Source: Salticus scenicus (Eukaryota; Arthropoda; Arachnida; Araneae; Salticidae). From it: a stretch of 64,000 nucleotides of DNA. Location: assembly GCA_963930645.1 (NCBI GenBank), contig OZ005648.1, positions 149,618,035 to 149,682,034 of the forward strand, written 5' to 3'. Made by a program: the position numbers and the translations under genes. Under the pieces are notes generated by a model. The model was not told where the DNA came from and ran no database searches. It worked only from the letters and a program-made list of their open reading frames with translations. Shown here piece after piece: positions 35,639 to 47,576 of this stretch; the stretch's first letter is position 1; each line of letters begins with the position of its first letter.

Positions 35639-37349
35639 AAACTCAAATATTATTATTTCCAAGAAGATCATTGTTAGATGCGATTATAAATACTACTGAA
35701 TGCTGAATTACCAGTTGTGTGCCAATATCAGCAATTGAATAACTAATTTATTGGACGTAAATTATTAGAAATTTATATATATCGTGTATATGAAATAGAT
35801 CTTCTGTAAATACTCCGTATTCGGTACCTTTCTTATGACGTATTACGCTATTATTATATATTTCCGAGATATATTCTCTTATGTCACAGTCTCGTTTCAG
35901 AATGTCATAATACGAGATGCGTCCACGTTCGATTTTTTTGGGGAGAAATTACATTCTATGATAATATATATATATAATACTCTATTTTCTAAGATTGATA
36001 TAAATTCTTACTATTATTATTTCATTATAGAAAACAAATACATCTAATCAAATCATAATAGAATCGTAAGTAGGAATGCAATATGTTACACAATGATATG
36101 AAAAGTAAAAAAATATTTATATGTATATTTAGCGAAATAACTAAATAAAGAAAATAATAATTGATATTACATGTTGATATTTTTACTTTTTTTTTTCTTT
36201 TGGAAGACTATTTCTTATAAAAGAATTGTTTAATGATAAATTGTTTAACGTAGGATTATATTATACACTTCATTAATAATTATACTTGTAAAATAATCCA
36301 CAGTATATAGAAACGTCTTTAATTCCAATTTCTTTGGGGGAAATTCTGATGCAATTTTTCGAGTTGAATGCATTTTTCGTTTTCGTGATAATCACAAAAA
36401 ACATAAAAATATGTATATATGTATTTTTAATTTTTTTATATTTTTATAGTTCCCGTTTTTTTCGGTAGTTGATCTCAGTTTTTATTTATTTTATTTTTTC
36501 CCCAAGAACATTGCGAAAACAAAAGGGCTGTCTGTCGCAGTGATAATTTGATAATTGAGGACTTATAGTAAACAATTTAATAATAATGAAAATTTTAAAT
36601 ATAATGTATAAATAGCACGTATAATGTATAACACCGCTTGTAAGCATAGAGCTCTTCCTCATATATAGGTATACATAAAATTAGCAATGAATTCATCTTT
36701 GATTTTTTGGGAATAGTATTAAATTAAATATTTTAAATAAACATATTACTTCGGAATGTTATAAAATCTTGCTATCAATACTATATAAACAAAATTACAA
36801 TGTAAAGTACTTTCTATAATCACAATTAATGAGATTATGGAAAGTACTATAAGTATTCATTTCAAATAAAGCATATTAATTATTAACCTTTCATATAATT
36901 ATATAAAAAACAATAACAAATAAAATTTATCTTAGTATTTCATTATTTTTATTTCCAGTTGTTTGTACAAGAATACCCTTGAAAAAAAAAAATGTAGTGC
37001 ATACTTCAGAATGATAAATTTCAAATTACTAGTCTACTTGTATAATTTAATTATTAATGATATTGAACGGATAACGAATAATTTACAGAAAAAGGTTAAA
37101 ATCCATTTTTTTAAAGGTCTATTTCTTTTACATCAGCTTATATAATTAATGTCATAATAAACTATAGATCCATGTTCTAGAAAATTTTTGTTAATGAAAT
37201 TATGATTGGCAGTAGATTAACATAGTAGACTATTTTATTCCCAGATTGCTTTGGTCTTACATTTTGCATCAAGCTAAATGGAATAAATCACTTCTTAAAA
37301 AAAGTTTCTAATCAAAATATCACATACTCCGATAATATGAAATAAAATA
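34837..37349. other. Microsatellite-rich stretch, no gene
   Basis: TA, CA and AAT runs (34840-34920, 35160-35210, 35341-35382, 35596-35635). The frames are simple-sequence translations. Confidence 0.75.
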
Positions 37350-37904
37350 AACTCCTGCTCAAAAGTTTAGCAAGATTTGCAAACAATTAGTTTTTTTTTT
37401 TTTTTTTTTTTTTCAATTTAAAAACTTATCTCAGGATGAAATGTTTTTAAACATTGTGTATTTAAAGGACTGGATATTCCTCATGTTTTCAGATAAGATT
37501 TGTTTAAGACAACTGTGAAGGAGATTTTTACAATACCCAGGTCACATAATAAAGGTCGTGTAGAAGTAGCTAAGGATGATTAAGAAGAAAGATGACATCT
37601 CAGGAAATACTGAAGAGTTCCATATTAAAAACTTTTTATTTAGGAATAAAATATGTCATTTTATTGAAGATGATAAATATATGGACTTTTGTAAAGAAAC
37701 TAACATCTCGTGTTAATGCAAACAGCAGATAATATCAAGAAATAAAATTCCCATCGGCAAATGGTACGGAGGGAGAGGAGAAGGTCGTCAAAATTACTTC
37801 TTTATCAAGCGAAGTCTATATGAGCTCTCTGCCAGTCTCAGAGTCAAAAAGTGCTAAACTCAAAAGTTGGCATCGTTAAAATTCAGTCAAAAGAATGCCA
37901 AGCT

Positions 37905-37937
<33 letters not shown>

Positions 37938-38852
37938 TATTTACTATATTTTAATACAAATTTTTTTAATATAAATTGTCGTTACTAAACTCAGACCAAC
38001 TTGGCATTAAAAAACTGCGCCAGGTGTCAATCAAAGCAACGGACAAAAACAGTTTTCAGATGCGCAACAGCCAGACGGGACACATCCATTAAAAATCTAT
38101 TTTTAGAACAATAATGATCTGCTCGAAAAGTAATAATAGCTTTTAATGTAAACACAAGCATTATAAATATTAACTGAAATGACCATTTTTTGTTTTATTA
38201 ATACATACATATGCTAGAAATGCTAGAAATGAGCTGGTAACGAATTTTGAAATACATTCACAAAATAAATAATTATAGCGAAAATGATTTAATTCTTTCG
38301 GGGAAGAAGTATAAACAAAATTACTTTTCAAAAACCCCGATATAAAAATTGCTTTATTTTATTCAGAGAACAATGTGCTTGTAACTATTGAAAGACAAAG
38401 AAACGCTATTTAATGAAACAGTTTTGATTTGAAAAGAAAACGGGAAATTCTATATAATTAATTAATGGAATTACATAAATTTAAAAAGATTTTTTTTTAC
38501 TAAATATATTAATCTCTCTTTTTTGTTATTTATAAAATTTGAATAAATAAATAAACTTTTAAAGAACATATGTGTGAACACTCACACAACACCATTTAGG
38601 GGGCCGGCAACAAATTGAGAAAAATAAATAATGTTTATGATCACTATGTATCATTAAGTGAACGAAATTAACTGTAATTTTAGGATATATCATTATCAAT
38701 GCAGACCCAGTTTAATTTGTGGATGAATTTGTGTGACGATAGCATATTAAATAATGGAGACATAAACGTTCATTTTAAAACTAGAAAAAGAAAAAGAAAA
38801 AAAAATCAGCATGTTTTTTATTTATAATACACAGAGTTTTTGACGAAAATTA

Positions 38853-40280
38853 CACTGATGGAAAAAAAATCCCAACACCAAGAAAAAATTATTGTTCAGT
38901 AATGAAATTCCAGCAATACATTTGTCTAGGTAACATATTTAATTGATTAAAGTTTCAAGATCACAGGTAGAGCGATTGGCGAGAAGAGCCATTTCAAATG
39001 TGAAATGTTGGTACATTAGTAACCGGTGTAACCGCCAGAATTTTGAATGCAAGCATGCAAACGTGCATGCATTGTGCCGTACAGGTGTCGGATATCAGTT
39101 TGTGGGATGGAGTTCCATGCCTGTTGCACTTGGGCGGTCAATGCAGGGACGGTTAATGCTGGTTGTGGATGACGCTGGAGTTGTCGTCCAATGGTGTCCC
39201 ATACGTGCTCGATTGGAGAAAGATCTGGTGATCTATCAGGCCAAGGCAACATGTCGACACTCTGTAGAGCATGTTGGGTTACAACAGCGGTATGAGGGCG
39301 AGCGTTATCCTGTTGGAAAACACCCCCTTGAATGCTGTTTATGAATGGCAGCACAACAGGTTGCATCATTAGACTGACGTACACATTTTGTGTCAGGGCG
39401 CGTGGAATAACCACGAAAGTGCTCCTGCTGTGATACGAAATTGCTCCCCAAACCATAACTCCAGGAGTAGGCCCTGTGTGTCTAGGCCGCAGACAGGTCG
39501 CTAGCAGGCGTTCACCTGGCCTCCTTGTAACCAACACACGGCTATCACTGCGACCAAGGCAGAACCGGCTTTCATCAGAAAACACAACAGATCTCCACTC
39601 AGTCTTCCAATGAGCTATAGATTGACACCACTCACGCCGCAAACGGCAGTGGTTTGGAGTCAGTGGAATGCACGCTACAGGGCGTCTGGCTCGGAGCTCT
39701 CCTTGAAGTAACCGATTTGTAACAGTTCGTTGTGTCACTGTGGTGCCAACTGTAGCTCGAATTTCAGCTGCAGACGCAGTACGATTAGCCACAGCCATAC
39801 GCCGAACACGGCGGTCTTCCCTCTCAGTAGTGCCACGTGGCCGCCCGGAACCCGGTCTTCTTGAGGCAGTACCTTCCCTTGATCACTGCTGCCAACACTC
39901 ATGCACAGTGGATACATTCCTGCCAAGTCTTTCTGCAATATCTCGGAAAGAAAACCCACCTTCTCGTAGCCCTACTACACGACCTCGTTCAAACTCAGTG
40001 AGCTGTTGATAATGGCTTCTTCGTCTTCTTAGAGGCATCCTTGACTAACAATAACCCACTACGTCAAATCTCAACTGTAAATAACGATCACGAACCTTAC
40101 AGCGCTTAGTTAAAGCAAACCTCATTTGCATGTTCATAGTGTCGCTACGAGCGCCACACGTATGCGCGTAGCTCGAAATTTGAATCGACGTCATCTTTCA
40201 GATGTATAAACACGCCTACCAAATTTCGTTTATCTAGCACAGCTCCTTCCTGGTGTTGGGATTTTTTTTTTCCATCAGTG
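38853..40280 (-). mobile_element. Tc1-like transposon, complete with both TIRs
   Basis: A 1428-bp element bounded by inverted repeats of about 28-30 bp. The left end begins CACTGATGG at 38853, followed by an A-run and CCCAACACCA ending at 38880. The right end runs from TGGTGTTGGG (40251) to CCATCAGTG (40280). The arms differ mainly in the length of the A/T run (8 versus 10). TA dinucleotides flank both ends (38851-38852 and 40281-40282), the expected target duplication. The element sits inside the left arm of a long palindromic repeat, and removing it restores that arm, which proves it inserted later. It carries the single transposase reading frame on the minus strand. Confidence 0.95.
39016..40038 (-). 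pseudogene. Tc1-like DDE transposase, one in-frame stop
   Basis: A cut-and-paste transposase of the Tc1/mariner (IS630) superfamily, which binds the terminal inverted repeats and moves the element between TA sites. The minus-strand frame opens at ATG 40036-40038 and runs 341 codons to TAA at 39016-39018. Its only break is a TGA at codon 52 (39883-39885), in a context where tryptophan would be expected. The first ~60 residues have helix-turn-helix character (GFSFRDIAERLGR). The catalytic residues are visible: D155 in FSDESRF, D244 in QQDNARPHTA and E277 in SPDLSPIEHVW. By my count 32 residues separate D244 from E277, shorter than the canonical 34 of Tc1. Codon use is far more GC-rich than the surrounding DNA, as expected for a recent arrival. 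A shorter uninterrupted frame starts at 39798 but lacks most of the DNA-binding domain, so this copy probably cannot move on its own. Confidence 0.93.
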
Positions 40281-41486
40281 TATTTCCACTTTCAGATAAG
40301 TTGGAAAAACACTTTTAATAGAATATACTGCAATCGGAGCACAAAATCTCAAATATATCATAAATATGAACATTTTTATAGAAACTTTTTCATTGCACAT
40401 GCGCGAAAGATAAAAAAAAAAAAAAAAAAAGAAGAAAAATTGCTCAGGTGTAAAGCTAGATATATTGGGCAACTTTTGTCAAAAGTGCATCGGAATAGAG
40501 TAAAAATTAAGTACATTTTCTGAAAAAGAACGAGCTAGATTTTAGATATTTTCCAGGAGTTGAAATTTCTTAAGGGACTTTTTACATGTCGCGTAATTAA
40601 TTTAAAGATCCAATTATTTTAACCACTTAGTAAAAGTTCTTTTTTGGAAAAAACACTTTATCATCTTATAAATCTTAGTAAAAAAACAAACATATGTTAG
40701 AGTTACAATCTTATAAGGTATTTTTCACAAAAAAGAGTACATTTTAAGCGTGGTTGAAATAATTGTAACTTCAAACTAATTACGCGGCATGCGAAAAAAC
40801 ACTTAAGAAATTTCAACTCTTGGAAAATATCTAAAATCTAGCTCGTTCTTTTTCGGATAATTTGCTTAATTTTTACTCTTTTCAAATGTACTTTGGACAA
40901 ACGTTGCCCAATGTATATAACTTTCAAACTATGCAATAAAAATTCTTCATCTTTCACACATTCGCAGTAAAAATCATTCTTCATAAAAATGATCATATTT
41001 CATGAGATATTTGAGACATTTGAATTCCGATAGCAGTCTGTTGTTTTAAAAGTGTTTTTCCAACTTATCTAAAAGTGGAATAATTTTCGTTAAAATCTGT
41101 GTATACTATAAATAAAAAACATGATTTTTTTTTTTTGAGCCTTAAAATAAATGCTTATATCTTCGTTATTTAATATGCTATCGTCACACAGATTTATCGA
41201 CAAATTGAACTGGGTCTATGTTAACATGTGCTAAAGTTACAGTTCATTTCGTTCACTTAATGATACAGTGTGATCACAAACATTATTGATTTTGCTCAAA
41301 TTGTTACTAGTCTACTAAATGTTGTCTTAATCCAATCTTCACTGAAAAACATGAGGAAGACCCAGTAGTTCTTTAAATACCCATTGTGTAAGAAACATTT
41401 CATCTAGAGATAAATTTTTAATAATAAAAAAAAAAAAAAAAAACTGATTGTTTGCCAATCTTGCTAAACTTTTGAGCAGGAGTGTA

Positions 41487-42077
41487 TATATTTTCTTTTT
41501 TTTCCACGTTTTATTTATTTTATTTTATTTTTTAAAATTGTCTACATACAATAATATTAATTTTTTGTAATTTTTTTTAAATAATGACGATGTTTTTCAT
41601 TTTTGTTAGTGTAAATCAGAAATATGTGGATTGAAATGTTATTCAATTAATATTGAAACTTGTTTACGGCTGTAACTCAACGTTGCCTACCACTACTATA
41701 CCTACAGGATTCATAATTCACTTTTATTTAGTTTATATTGTACGTATCTTTGCGTGTGCGTGTTTATACGATACAGTCAGTTAATAACGATATATATAAA
41801 CCTACCTCTCAGGGTTTTAAAGGAAATATTCGTCATTTACAAAAAAAAAAAAAAAAAGAAGAAGAAGAAGAAGACAGTACGACAACAAATATACATGAGA
41901 AGTTACAAAAATGTTTGCAGTTTACAAAATTTATATAATTTTTCGAAATTTAAAAAAAACTAATTATTAATAATTTTACCAAGAAACTATTATATTTAGC
42001 ATAATAGTTTATATTAATTTCATTATAACGAAAGTAGTGTAACAATGTTGAAATTCACTTAAAAAAAAAAAAAAAAT
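41487..42077. other. Stretch without recognisable feature
   Basis: An A-run followed by GAAGAAGAAGAAG at 41840-41872, and AT-rich DNA. Confidence 0.65.
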
Positions 42078-43087
42078 CTGGAGTGACTTCGCTCGGCTTT
42101 CCGAACATTAAGTAATTAATGGTCGTATAAATTAGTTAAAGTAAAATAAGTCGTTAACTAAACAAAAGTGAAAAATATAATATGTGGTTTGAGTATCTTT
42201 CCCCATTGTTTAATTTTACGGTATTACATTTCAAATAATTCGAGCCCATAGATCGTAATAATTAAAAGTTTTTCTTTGGGTCCCTGTAAAAATATATAAG
42301 TGCTATATTCACTAAAAATCTATGCAGTTCCGGTGACTGTGACCTATATTTTGTACATAAATTTTCAGTTTAATCGAATAAGGCGGTTAAATGCTGTCTC
42401 ATTTTAAAATATTTGTGTCCATAGACCATAATGATTAGAAATTTTTCTTTGTGTCCCTGTGAAAAACTATGAGGGCTAGAAAGATATTAAAATTTCTTCA
42501 CACACCATAAATTTCTTACTTTTGCCTCCAAGACAGTTCACGTGTTTGCACCTTATGAAAAAAGGCTACGTCCTTTCGAAACCGATTGTGCTGACTTAAA
42601 ATTTATGCTGTGTGAAGAAGTTTTAATATCTTTCTATTTATTGTACGCCAGTTTTTGAATTTAGTTTATAAGAGCTAGATTCACCAGAATCTATACAGTT
42701 GGTGCAACTATAACCTATAATTTTTGCATACTTTTCTAGCTCAGGCGAATAAGGCTTTTAGACGCTATTGCACTTTAAAAAAATGAACGCATAGGACATA
42801 ATTATTAATAATTTTTCTTTGTTTTCTTGTAAAAAACTATAAGTTCTACAATCACCAAAATCAATAGGTTTCGTGCTATAGTAACCTATAGCCAACGTAC
42901 AAACTTTCAGCTCATTTGAACAAAGCATTTAAGTGATGTAATGTTCACTTACACACATACATATATCATCGTAAAAATAGTAAAATTAAACTCAGGGGAC
43001 CTCAACATGTATAGAAACACTAAAATCTCAAAGATGGATTTTTAACATTATCACAAACCTTTCCTTACATATGTGTATTCGGAAAGT
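42078..43087 (+). mobile_element. Hairpin-ended element, lineage 3
   Basis: Starts CTGGAGTGACTTCGCTCGGC (GAGTG/CGCTC hairpin), then TTTCCGAACAT. The 3' end is a hairpin from CTTTCCTTACATA to TATTCGGAAAG, ending near 43087. The subterminal CTTTCCGAA and terminal TTCGGAAAG are inverse. The interior has about three diverged ~190-bp units (TAATTTTTCTTTG, CTATAACCTATA, GAATAAGGC) and a small MITE at 42479-42634. CAGGGGACCTCAACATG at 42994 links it to lineage 2. Confidence 0.7.
42479..42634. mobile_element. 156-bp MITE with TA flanks
   Basis: Inverted repeats GAAAGATATTAAAATTTCTT at the left, and AAGTTTTAATATCTTTC at the right, extending about 40 bp (CACAC.CATAAATTT). TA is present on both sides (42477-42478 and 42635-42636). 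It interrupts the tandem structure of the host element. Confidence 0.82.
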
Positions 43088-43915
43088 AAAAATGCCGTCT
43101 TCGACCATTATTTATCAAAATTCTTTTGTGTGCCCCTGTACGCATACTTCAGACAATATTTACGCCAAAAACTGTTCAAATTAAATTTTACTCATGAATA
43201 ATAATAAATGTAATAAAAAGATTCTTTGTTACATATTTTGATTCTTCAAATATGGTTGTAATAATGCCTAAAATTCAAATCCAGTAGTTACAAAGCATTG
43301 TAGACAAATGCAGTATAACTCAAGGAAATTTTTTGTTTATCTCTGTAAAGTAATTATTTATTCTAGTTCGCTCCAAATTTCTAAATCCATCAAAAACTGG
43401 CGTCGAAATATTTTTTACGAATGCAAAATTTTCTCTTTATAATATAAAAAATGAAAAGTAAAAAATGAATAAATAAATAAATAAATAAACAAAACAAAAC
43501 CAATTATAATAAAATTAAAAATATTTGAATATTAAGTGATACAAATATAAAGAAATAAAATTAATATTTTAGCTACGATTTTACAAAAATAGTCACATTT
43601 TTTCAACGTTCTCTTTTTTAAGACGGAAGCAACCACAATAAAAATCAGCTATTCACTTTAGGATCACACAATAAACAGTGGCGTTGAGGGCTGTCAAATG
43701 CACTGATGAAACAAGTGATTTATGTCCACGTTGCAGCCCTTCTTCCATGATTTATTTGCATACAATGAACGCACAATCGAAGACGATGCAAGTTCTTTGC
43801 AAATTAGAGGGGACATCCATAATCTGAAAGTTGTTTTGTTATAATGTATGCACTTTAGTTAATTGCCTTGTAATTCGTTTAGCTTAAAAATGTTCGAAAT
43901 ACAGAAAAAAATAAT
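43088..43915. other. Stretch without gene; short GC-richer part
   Basis: 43640-43810 is less AT-rich (GTGGCGTTGAGGGCTGTC, CACGTTGCAGCCCTTC) and not obviously repetitive here, but has no convincing frame or splice sites. Confidence 0.5.
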
Positions 43916-44288
43916 CTGGTGTGTCACTCACACGACTTTCTCTTACCCTGAAATTTAATACTATAAATATAGGTTGGAGATTAAGAGGCAAGATAACCAT
44001 GTTCTGTAAACCTATGTTAAACAAATCAAATTAGGCTTCGGAAGAGTTTCATATGATAATTAATTCTGTGTGAGGGGGGCTACCACCCCCCTCAACCCCC
44101 CGTTTTATTAATGCACCTAGATTTATATAAAATTTAATTCGGTTATTAAAAAATAATTCTCTTTTTAAAAAATAATTTATTAAAATTGTTATTTGAAAAA
44201 ATTATCATTTATAATAATGCAGACGATTTCCATATTAGAGAAGTAGCGTAACACTAAATATAAAAAAAAAAAGTCCATTTTATTCTCA

Positions 44289-44325
<37 letters not shown>

Positions 44326-45003
44326 GATTTTTTTTTCTAAGTTTTTTTTTTCGTTAAGAGTGAAAAAAATCGATAACTTTGTTTTAAATTATCGCAGATC
44401 GATGGTTCAACCATTCGTTTTAAAGGTATTGGCGAGCTCATTGAATGATACCCATCATAAAAATTTACTCCCCTCGAGGGAGGACTTCCCCCCCAGGGGG
44501 AGAGGCGAGGCTCCTACATACACATTTTTTTCCCCAGTTAACTATCCCTATTACAAAAAATATATATTCGTTCCATTTGGTTTAGTGCAGTCTATAGACG
44601 TTAAACTCTACTTACCTGCAATTTCCCCCATAGACGTAATGTATTAGAATTATCTTGATTGTCACTGTACACGAACCATTTGTTTGATCTTAACGAAAAG
44701 CTTACTGTAGCATCCCTATATGATACACATTTAGAATACCAAGTTTGAACTTTCTGCCATAATTTGTTTTTGAAATATGCTGATAACAGACAGACACACA
44801 GACAGACACACAGACAGACACACAGACATACAGTCAGACACACAGACAGACACACAGACATACAGACATACACACAGACCATTTTCTAAAAACATGATTT
44901 TCGTATTCAGGGGACCTCAAAACGTGTAAATATAACAAAATCTCGCTTTCGAAAATTTGACCGAAAAACAATACTTTCTCTACCTTATTTGTATGAGAAA
45001 GTA
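43916..45003 (+). mobile_element. Hairpin-ended element, lineage 2, copy b
   Basis: Starts CTGGTGTGTCACTCACACGA (GTGTG/CACAC hairpin), then CTTTCTCTTAC. It ends with hairpin CTTTCTCTACCTTATTTG...GAGAAAG followed by TAAA at 45003. Inside are CTACCACCCCCCTCAACCCC (44080), a 31-bp A-run (44293), an ATCGATAACTTTGTTTTAAA module (44369), a CAGACAGACACACA microsatellite (44789-44880) and CAGGGGACCTCAAAACGTG (44909). The short open frames are by-products of these repeats. Confidence 0.78.
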
Positions 45004-45484
45004 AAAAATTCATTCTTTTATTATTTACTGTAAGAACAAAAAGAGAATTGTAAAAATCATGATTTATCATTAAAATAAAAAATATATGTATTAAATACTT
45101 ATACATTAAATAAGAAAGTTTAAGTATATAAATGGTATATAAGAAAATACAAGACCTGCAATATTTATTATACTCTAGAAGCGATGAAAGAATTGAAAGA
45201 AGTGAATTGATGAAAGAAGTGATGAAGCTCTACTAATGTCATTAGTATCTGCAGTTAAACATAATTAAAAATTTTATTAAAAGATTATTTTCGGACGTGT
45301 TTGTCATTTTGTGTAGATAATTGCAATTTGAATAACACTAAATGCTAGTACAATTAAGAGTAGAAGGAAGAATGAATACAGATTTAGTTACTGTTAGATT
45401 TGACAATTTGATTTTTTAAAAAAGGGTGAAAAACAAAATATTTCCATTTAATTTAGAAATTCTTTATTCATCAACCTTAATTCA

Positions 45485-45733
45485 TTTTAGATAATTTGGA
45501 GTGGAATGCTGATTTTTATACTAACAATGTGAAAAATATTACAGCCGAGAATCGAACTCTGGATTTCCGCTTAACGCACGGATATATGAGAAATGCCTAG
45601 CTGGTTATCACCCAGGAAAGCTCAGTGGTAGTGCATCCGCGCGTTAAGTGGAAATCCCGGGTTCGATTCCTGGCTCTAATATTTTTCACATAGTTCGTAT
45701 AAAAATCAGCCTTCCACTCCAAATTATCTAAAA
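45485..45733. mobile_element. Palindromic MITE containing tRNA-like sequence in both arms
   Basis: TTTAGATAATTTGGAGTGGA starts the left arm and its inverse ends the right arm. The arms pair for about 100 bp, through GTGAAAAATATTA and into a tRNA-like 3' half (GAATCGAACYCKGGATTTCC reading left to right on the left arm). About 45 bp in the centre is unpaired. It has no coding frame. Confidence 0.85.
45611..45680 (+). pseudogene. tRNA-like sequence (GTT at anticodon position), non-functional
   Basis: An A-box-like AGCTCAGTGGTAGTGC and a good B box GGTTCGATTCC. The anticodon stem TCCGC/GTGGA and T stem CCGGG/CCTGG both pair. GTT sits at positions 34-36 but position 33 is C instead of T. The acceptor strands (CCCAGGA against CTCTAAT) do not pair, so it is not a working tRNA; it looks like a tRNA-derived promoter module. 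Confidence 0.6.
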
Positions 45734-45978
45734 TTTCCATTTAAGTTTCCTTGAATACCTATTCAACCATGTTTCATGTATTGTTTATTATTATTTGTTT
45801 TTCTTTTGTTCAGTCTATCAGCAGCATTCAAATAAAATAGCAATGATAAATGACGTTAATATGTTTATGAATAAATTTTTAGCAGCAAGCAATATCATTT
45901 TGTGTAAATCTTAATTTATTCTAACTTTCAGTTGTCGTGTATTTTGTTTACTTGTTTTTGTAAATAATGTGGCGCAAT

Positions 45979-46010
<32 letters not shown>

Positions 46011-46516
46011 GTGGTAGATAATTAATTATATTCCCTTCTGTTTTAAATCATATTTTCATCAGCATTACTCATATTTTACGCCAAATTTTGCGATACAATT
46101 TATCGGTACTGAAGCTTAATAACATGATCATGATATTATATGCAAAATTGTTAGTTTTTGCCGTCAATTTGATGGAACATATAAATATAAGCTATTTTAA
46201 GTTATTATTTCAAATATCTACCAGAAAAACATTTCGTAGTTTTCTAGAGAATAATAAAATTACGTTTGTATAAATACTTCTTCAAAGAATTTTCAGACTC
46301 GAAATTTAAAGTTTGCGTCATATACATAATAGTATTAAAATTTTACAAAACAAAATTTAAAACAACTATTTTGAAGGCATATGTTAACTAAGTAAGAGCG
46401 TTTTCGTTTTAAAAGGGATTCACAACAAGCCTTATGCAATTATATTCTTTAAATAGTACTGTTGTACTTCTTACGTATTCCCTTCTTAAGCAGTTTTTAA
46501 TATTGATTTACATTTT
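45734..46516. other. AT-rich stretch, no gene
   Basis: Dominated by a 31-bp T-run at 45980-46010. Short frames after it are AT-rich and unsupported. Confidence 0.65.
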
Positions 46517-47576
46517 TACTTTCTCTTACCCATAAGGTAGAGAAAGTATTGTTTTAGGGTCAAATTTTCGAATGTGAGTTTATGCTATATTTACACGTTT
46601 TGAGGTCTCCTGAATCTGAAAATCATGTTTTAGCGAATGGTCTGTGTGTGTGTCTGTCTGTCTGAATGTGTAAGGTAAGTAGAGTTTAACATTTATAGAC
46701 TGCACTAAACCAAATGAAACGAATATATATATTTTTATATGCGTAAAAACATGTATCATGTAGAATATGGTAGGGAAATCATCCAATGTTCATTTACAGG
46801 GCTACACAATAGAATTAGATTATAGTTCGACAATAGCTGAAAATGAATAGAAGTTTATTTCAGGTTATGTCGTGTATTATTAATATAGGATTATTTTTAG
46901 GTGCACCATGTGGCCTGTACATAATCTTCAAATGATATACAGGGCTGCAAATGCTTAAGCGATAACCTTCTTTTTTTTGTTAGTGGAAGTGCTGTACTAT
47001 AATATTTTACCATTTCCAGGAATGCTGCTCAGGAATTGAAATGAATTCCTCATAGACATATGGTAAATAATGCATGTTTTTTAGCTAAATATTCCTCGCT
47101 AGTTTTTTGCATATTTACATGTTTTGAGGCTTTCTGATTACCGAAGTCAAGTTTTTTAACGTTTGATGTTAGCCTGTGTCTCTTAGAGTAACTTAAAAAC
47201 GAATAATTTAACAGATCCAAAAGTTGTATTTTTAAGTCAATATAAGTTTGTTGCTGGAAAAGTTTGATCAAAACTGATAAGTTTCAAGGAATGCTGCATG
47301 TGAAATTTGTCTGTGTAGTTTTAAGTGAACTTTTAATTTTAACCACATATTTAAATTCTATATAAATATAGGTGCAGTAATGAAACGGGTGGTTAAGGGG
47401 GGCGGTAGCCTCCCTCACACAGAACTAATTATTATATAAAACTCTTTCGAAGCCTAATTTGAATTGTTTCGCATATGTTTACATAACAATACTCTATATC
47501 TTACCTCTTAATCTCCAACCTGTATTTATAGTATTAAAATTCAGGGTAACAGAAAGTCGTGTGAGTGACACACCAG
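46517..47576 (-). mobile_element. Hairpin-ended element, lineage 2, copy c (minus)
   Basis: Inverse of copy b. The 5' end at 47576 reads CTGGTGTGTCACTCACACGA, then CTTTCTGTTACCC, on the minus strand. The 3' hairpin is at 46518-46546 (CTTTCTCTACC TTAT GGGTAAGAGAAAG, reading minus). It shares the GACTGCACTAAACC and GAGGTCTCCTGAATC modules with the other copies. Confidence 0.76.

Larger units (their letters stand above)
37350..41484. mobile_element. Long palindromic (foldback) element with Tc1/mariner-type ends
   Basis: The ends match in inverted orientation: ACTCCTGCTCAAAAGTTTAG from 37351, and its reverse complement ending near 41483, each flanked by TA. Homology continues inward: the stretch around 38690-38770 pairs with 41150-41230, and 38800-38850 with 41085-41145. 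After the Tc1 insertion, 40284-40640 pairs with 40720-41080, with a loop near 40690. The left arm carries about 1.1 kb (roughly 37518-38590) absent from the right arm, with ACAAC at both junctions. Without the Tc1 copy the element would be about 2.7 kb. No coding frame is recognisable, so it is presumably non-autonomous. A related internal sequence occurs at 10150-10600. Confidence 0.8.

Noticed and set aside
38943..39344. 133-codon plus-strand frame
   Set aside because: Antisense shadow of the Tc1-like transposase.
39740..40009. 89-codon plus-strand frame
   Set aside because: Antisense shadow of the transposase N-terminus.
42690..42715. GTTGGTGCAACTATAACC as a mariner terminus
   Set aside because: It is part of the lineage-3 tandem unit and has no inverse partner.
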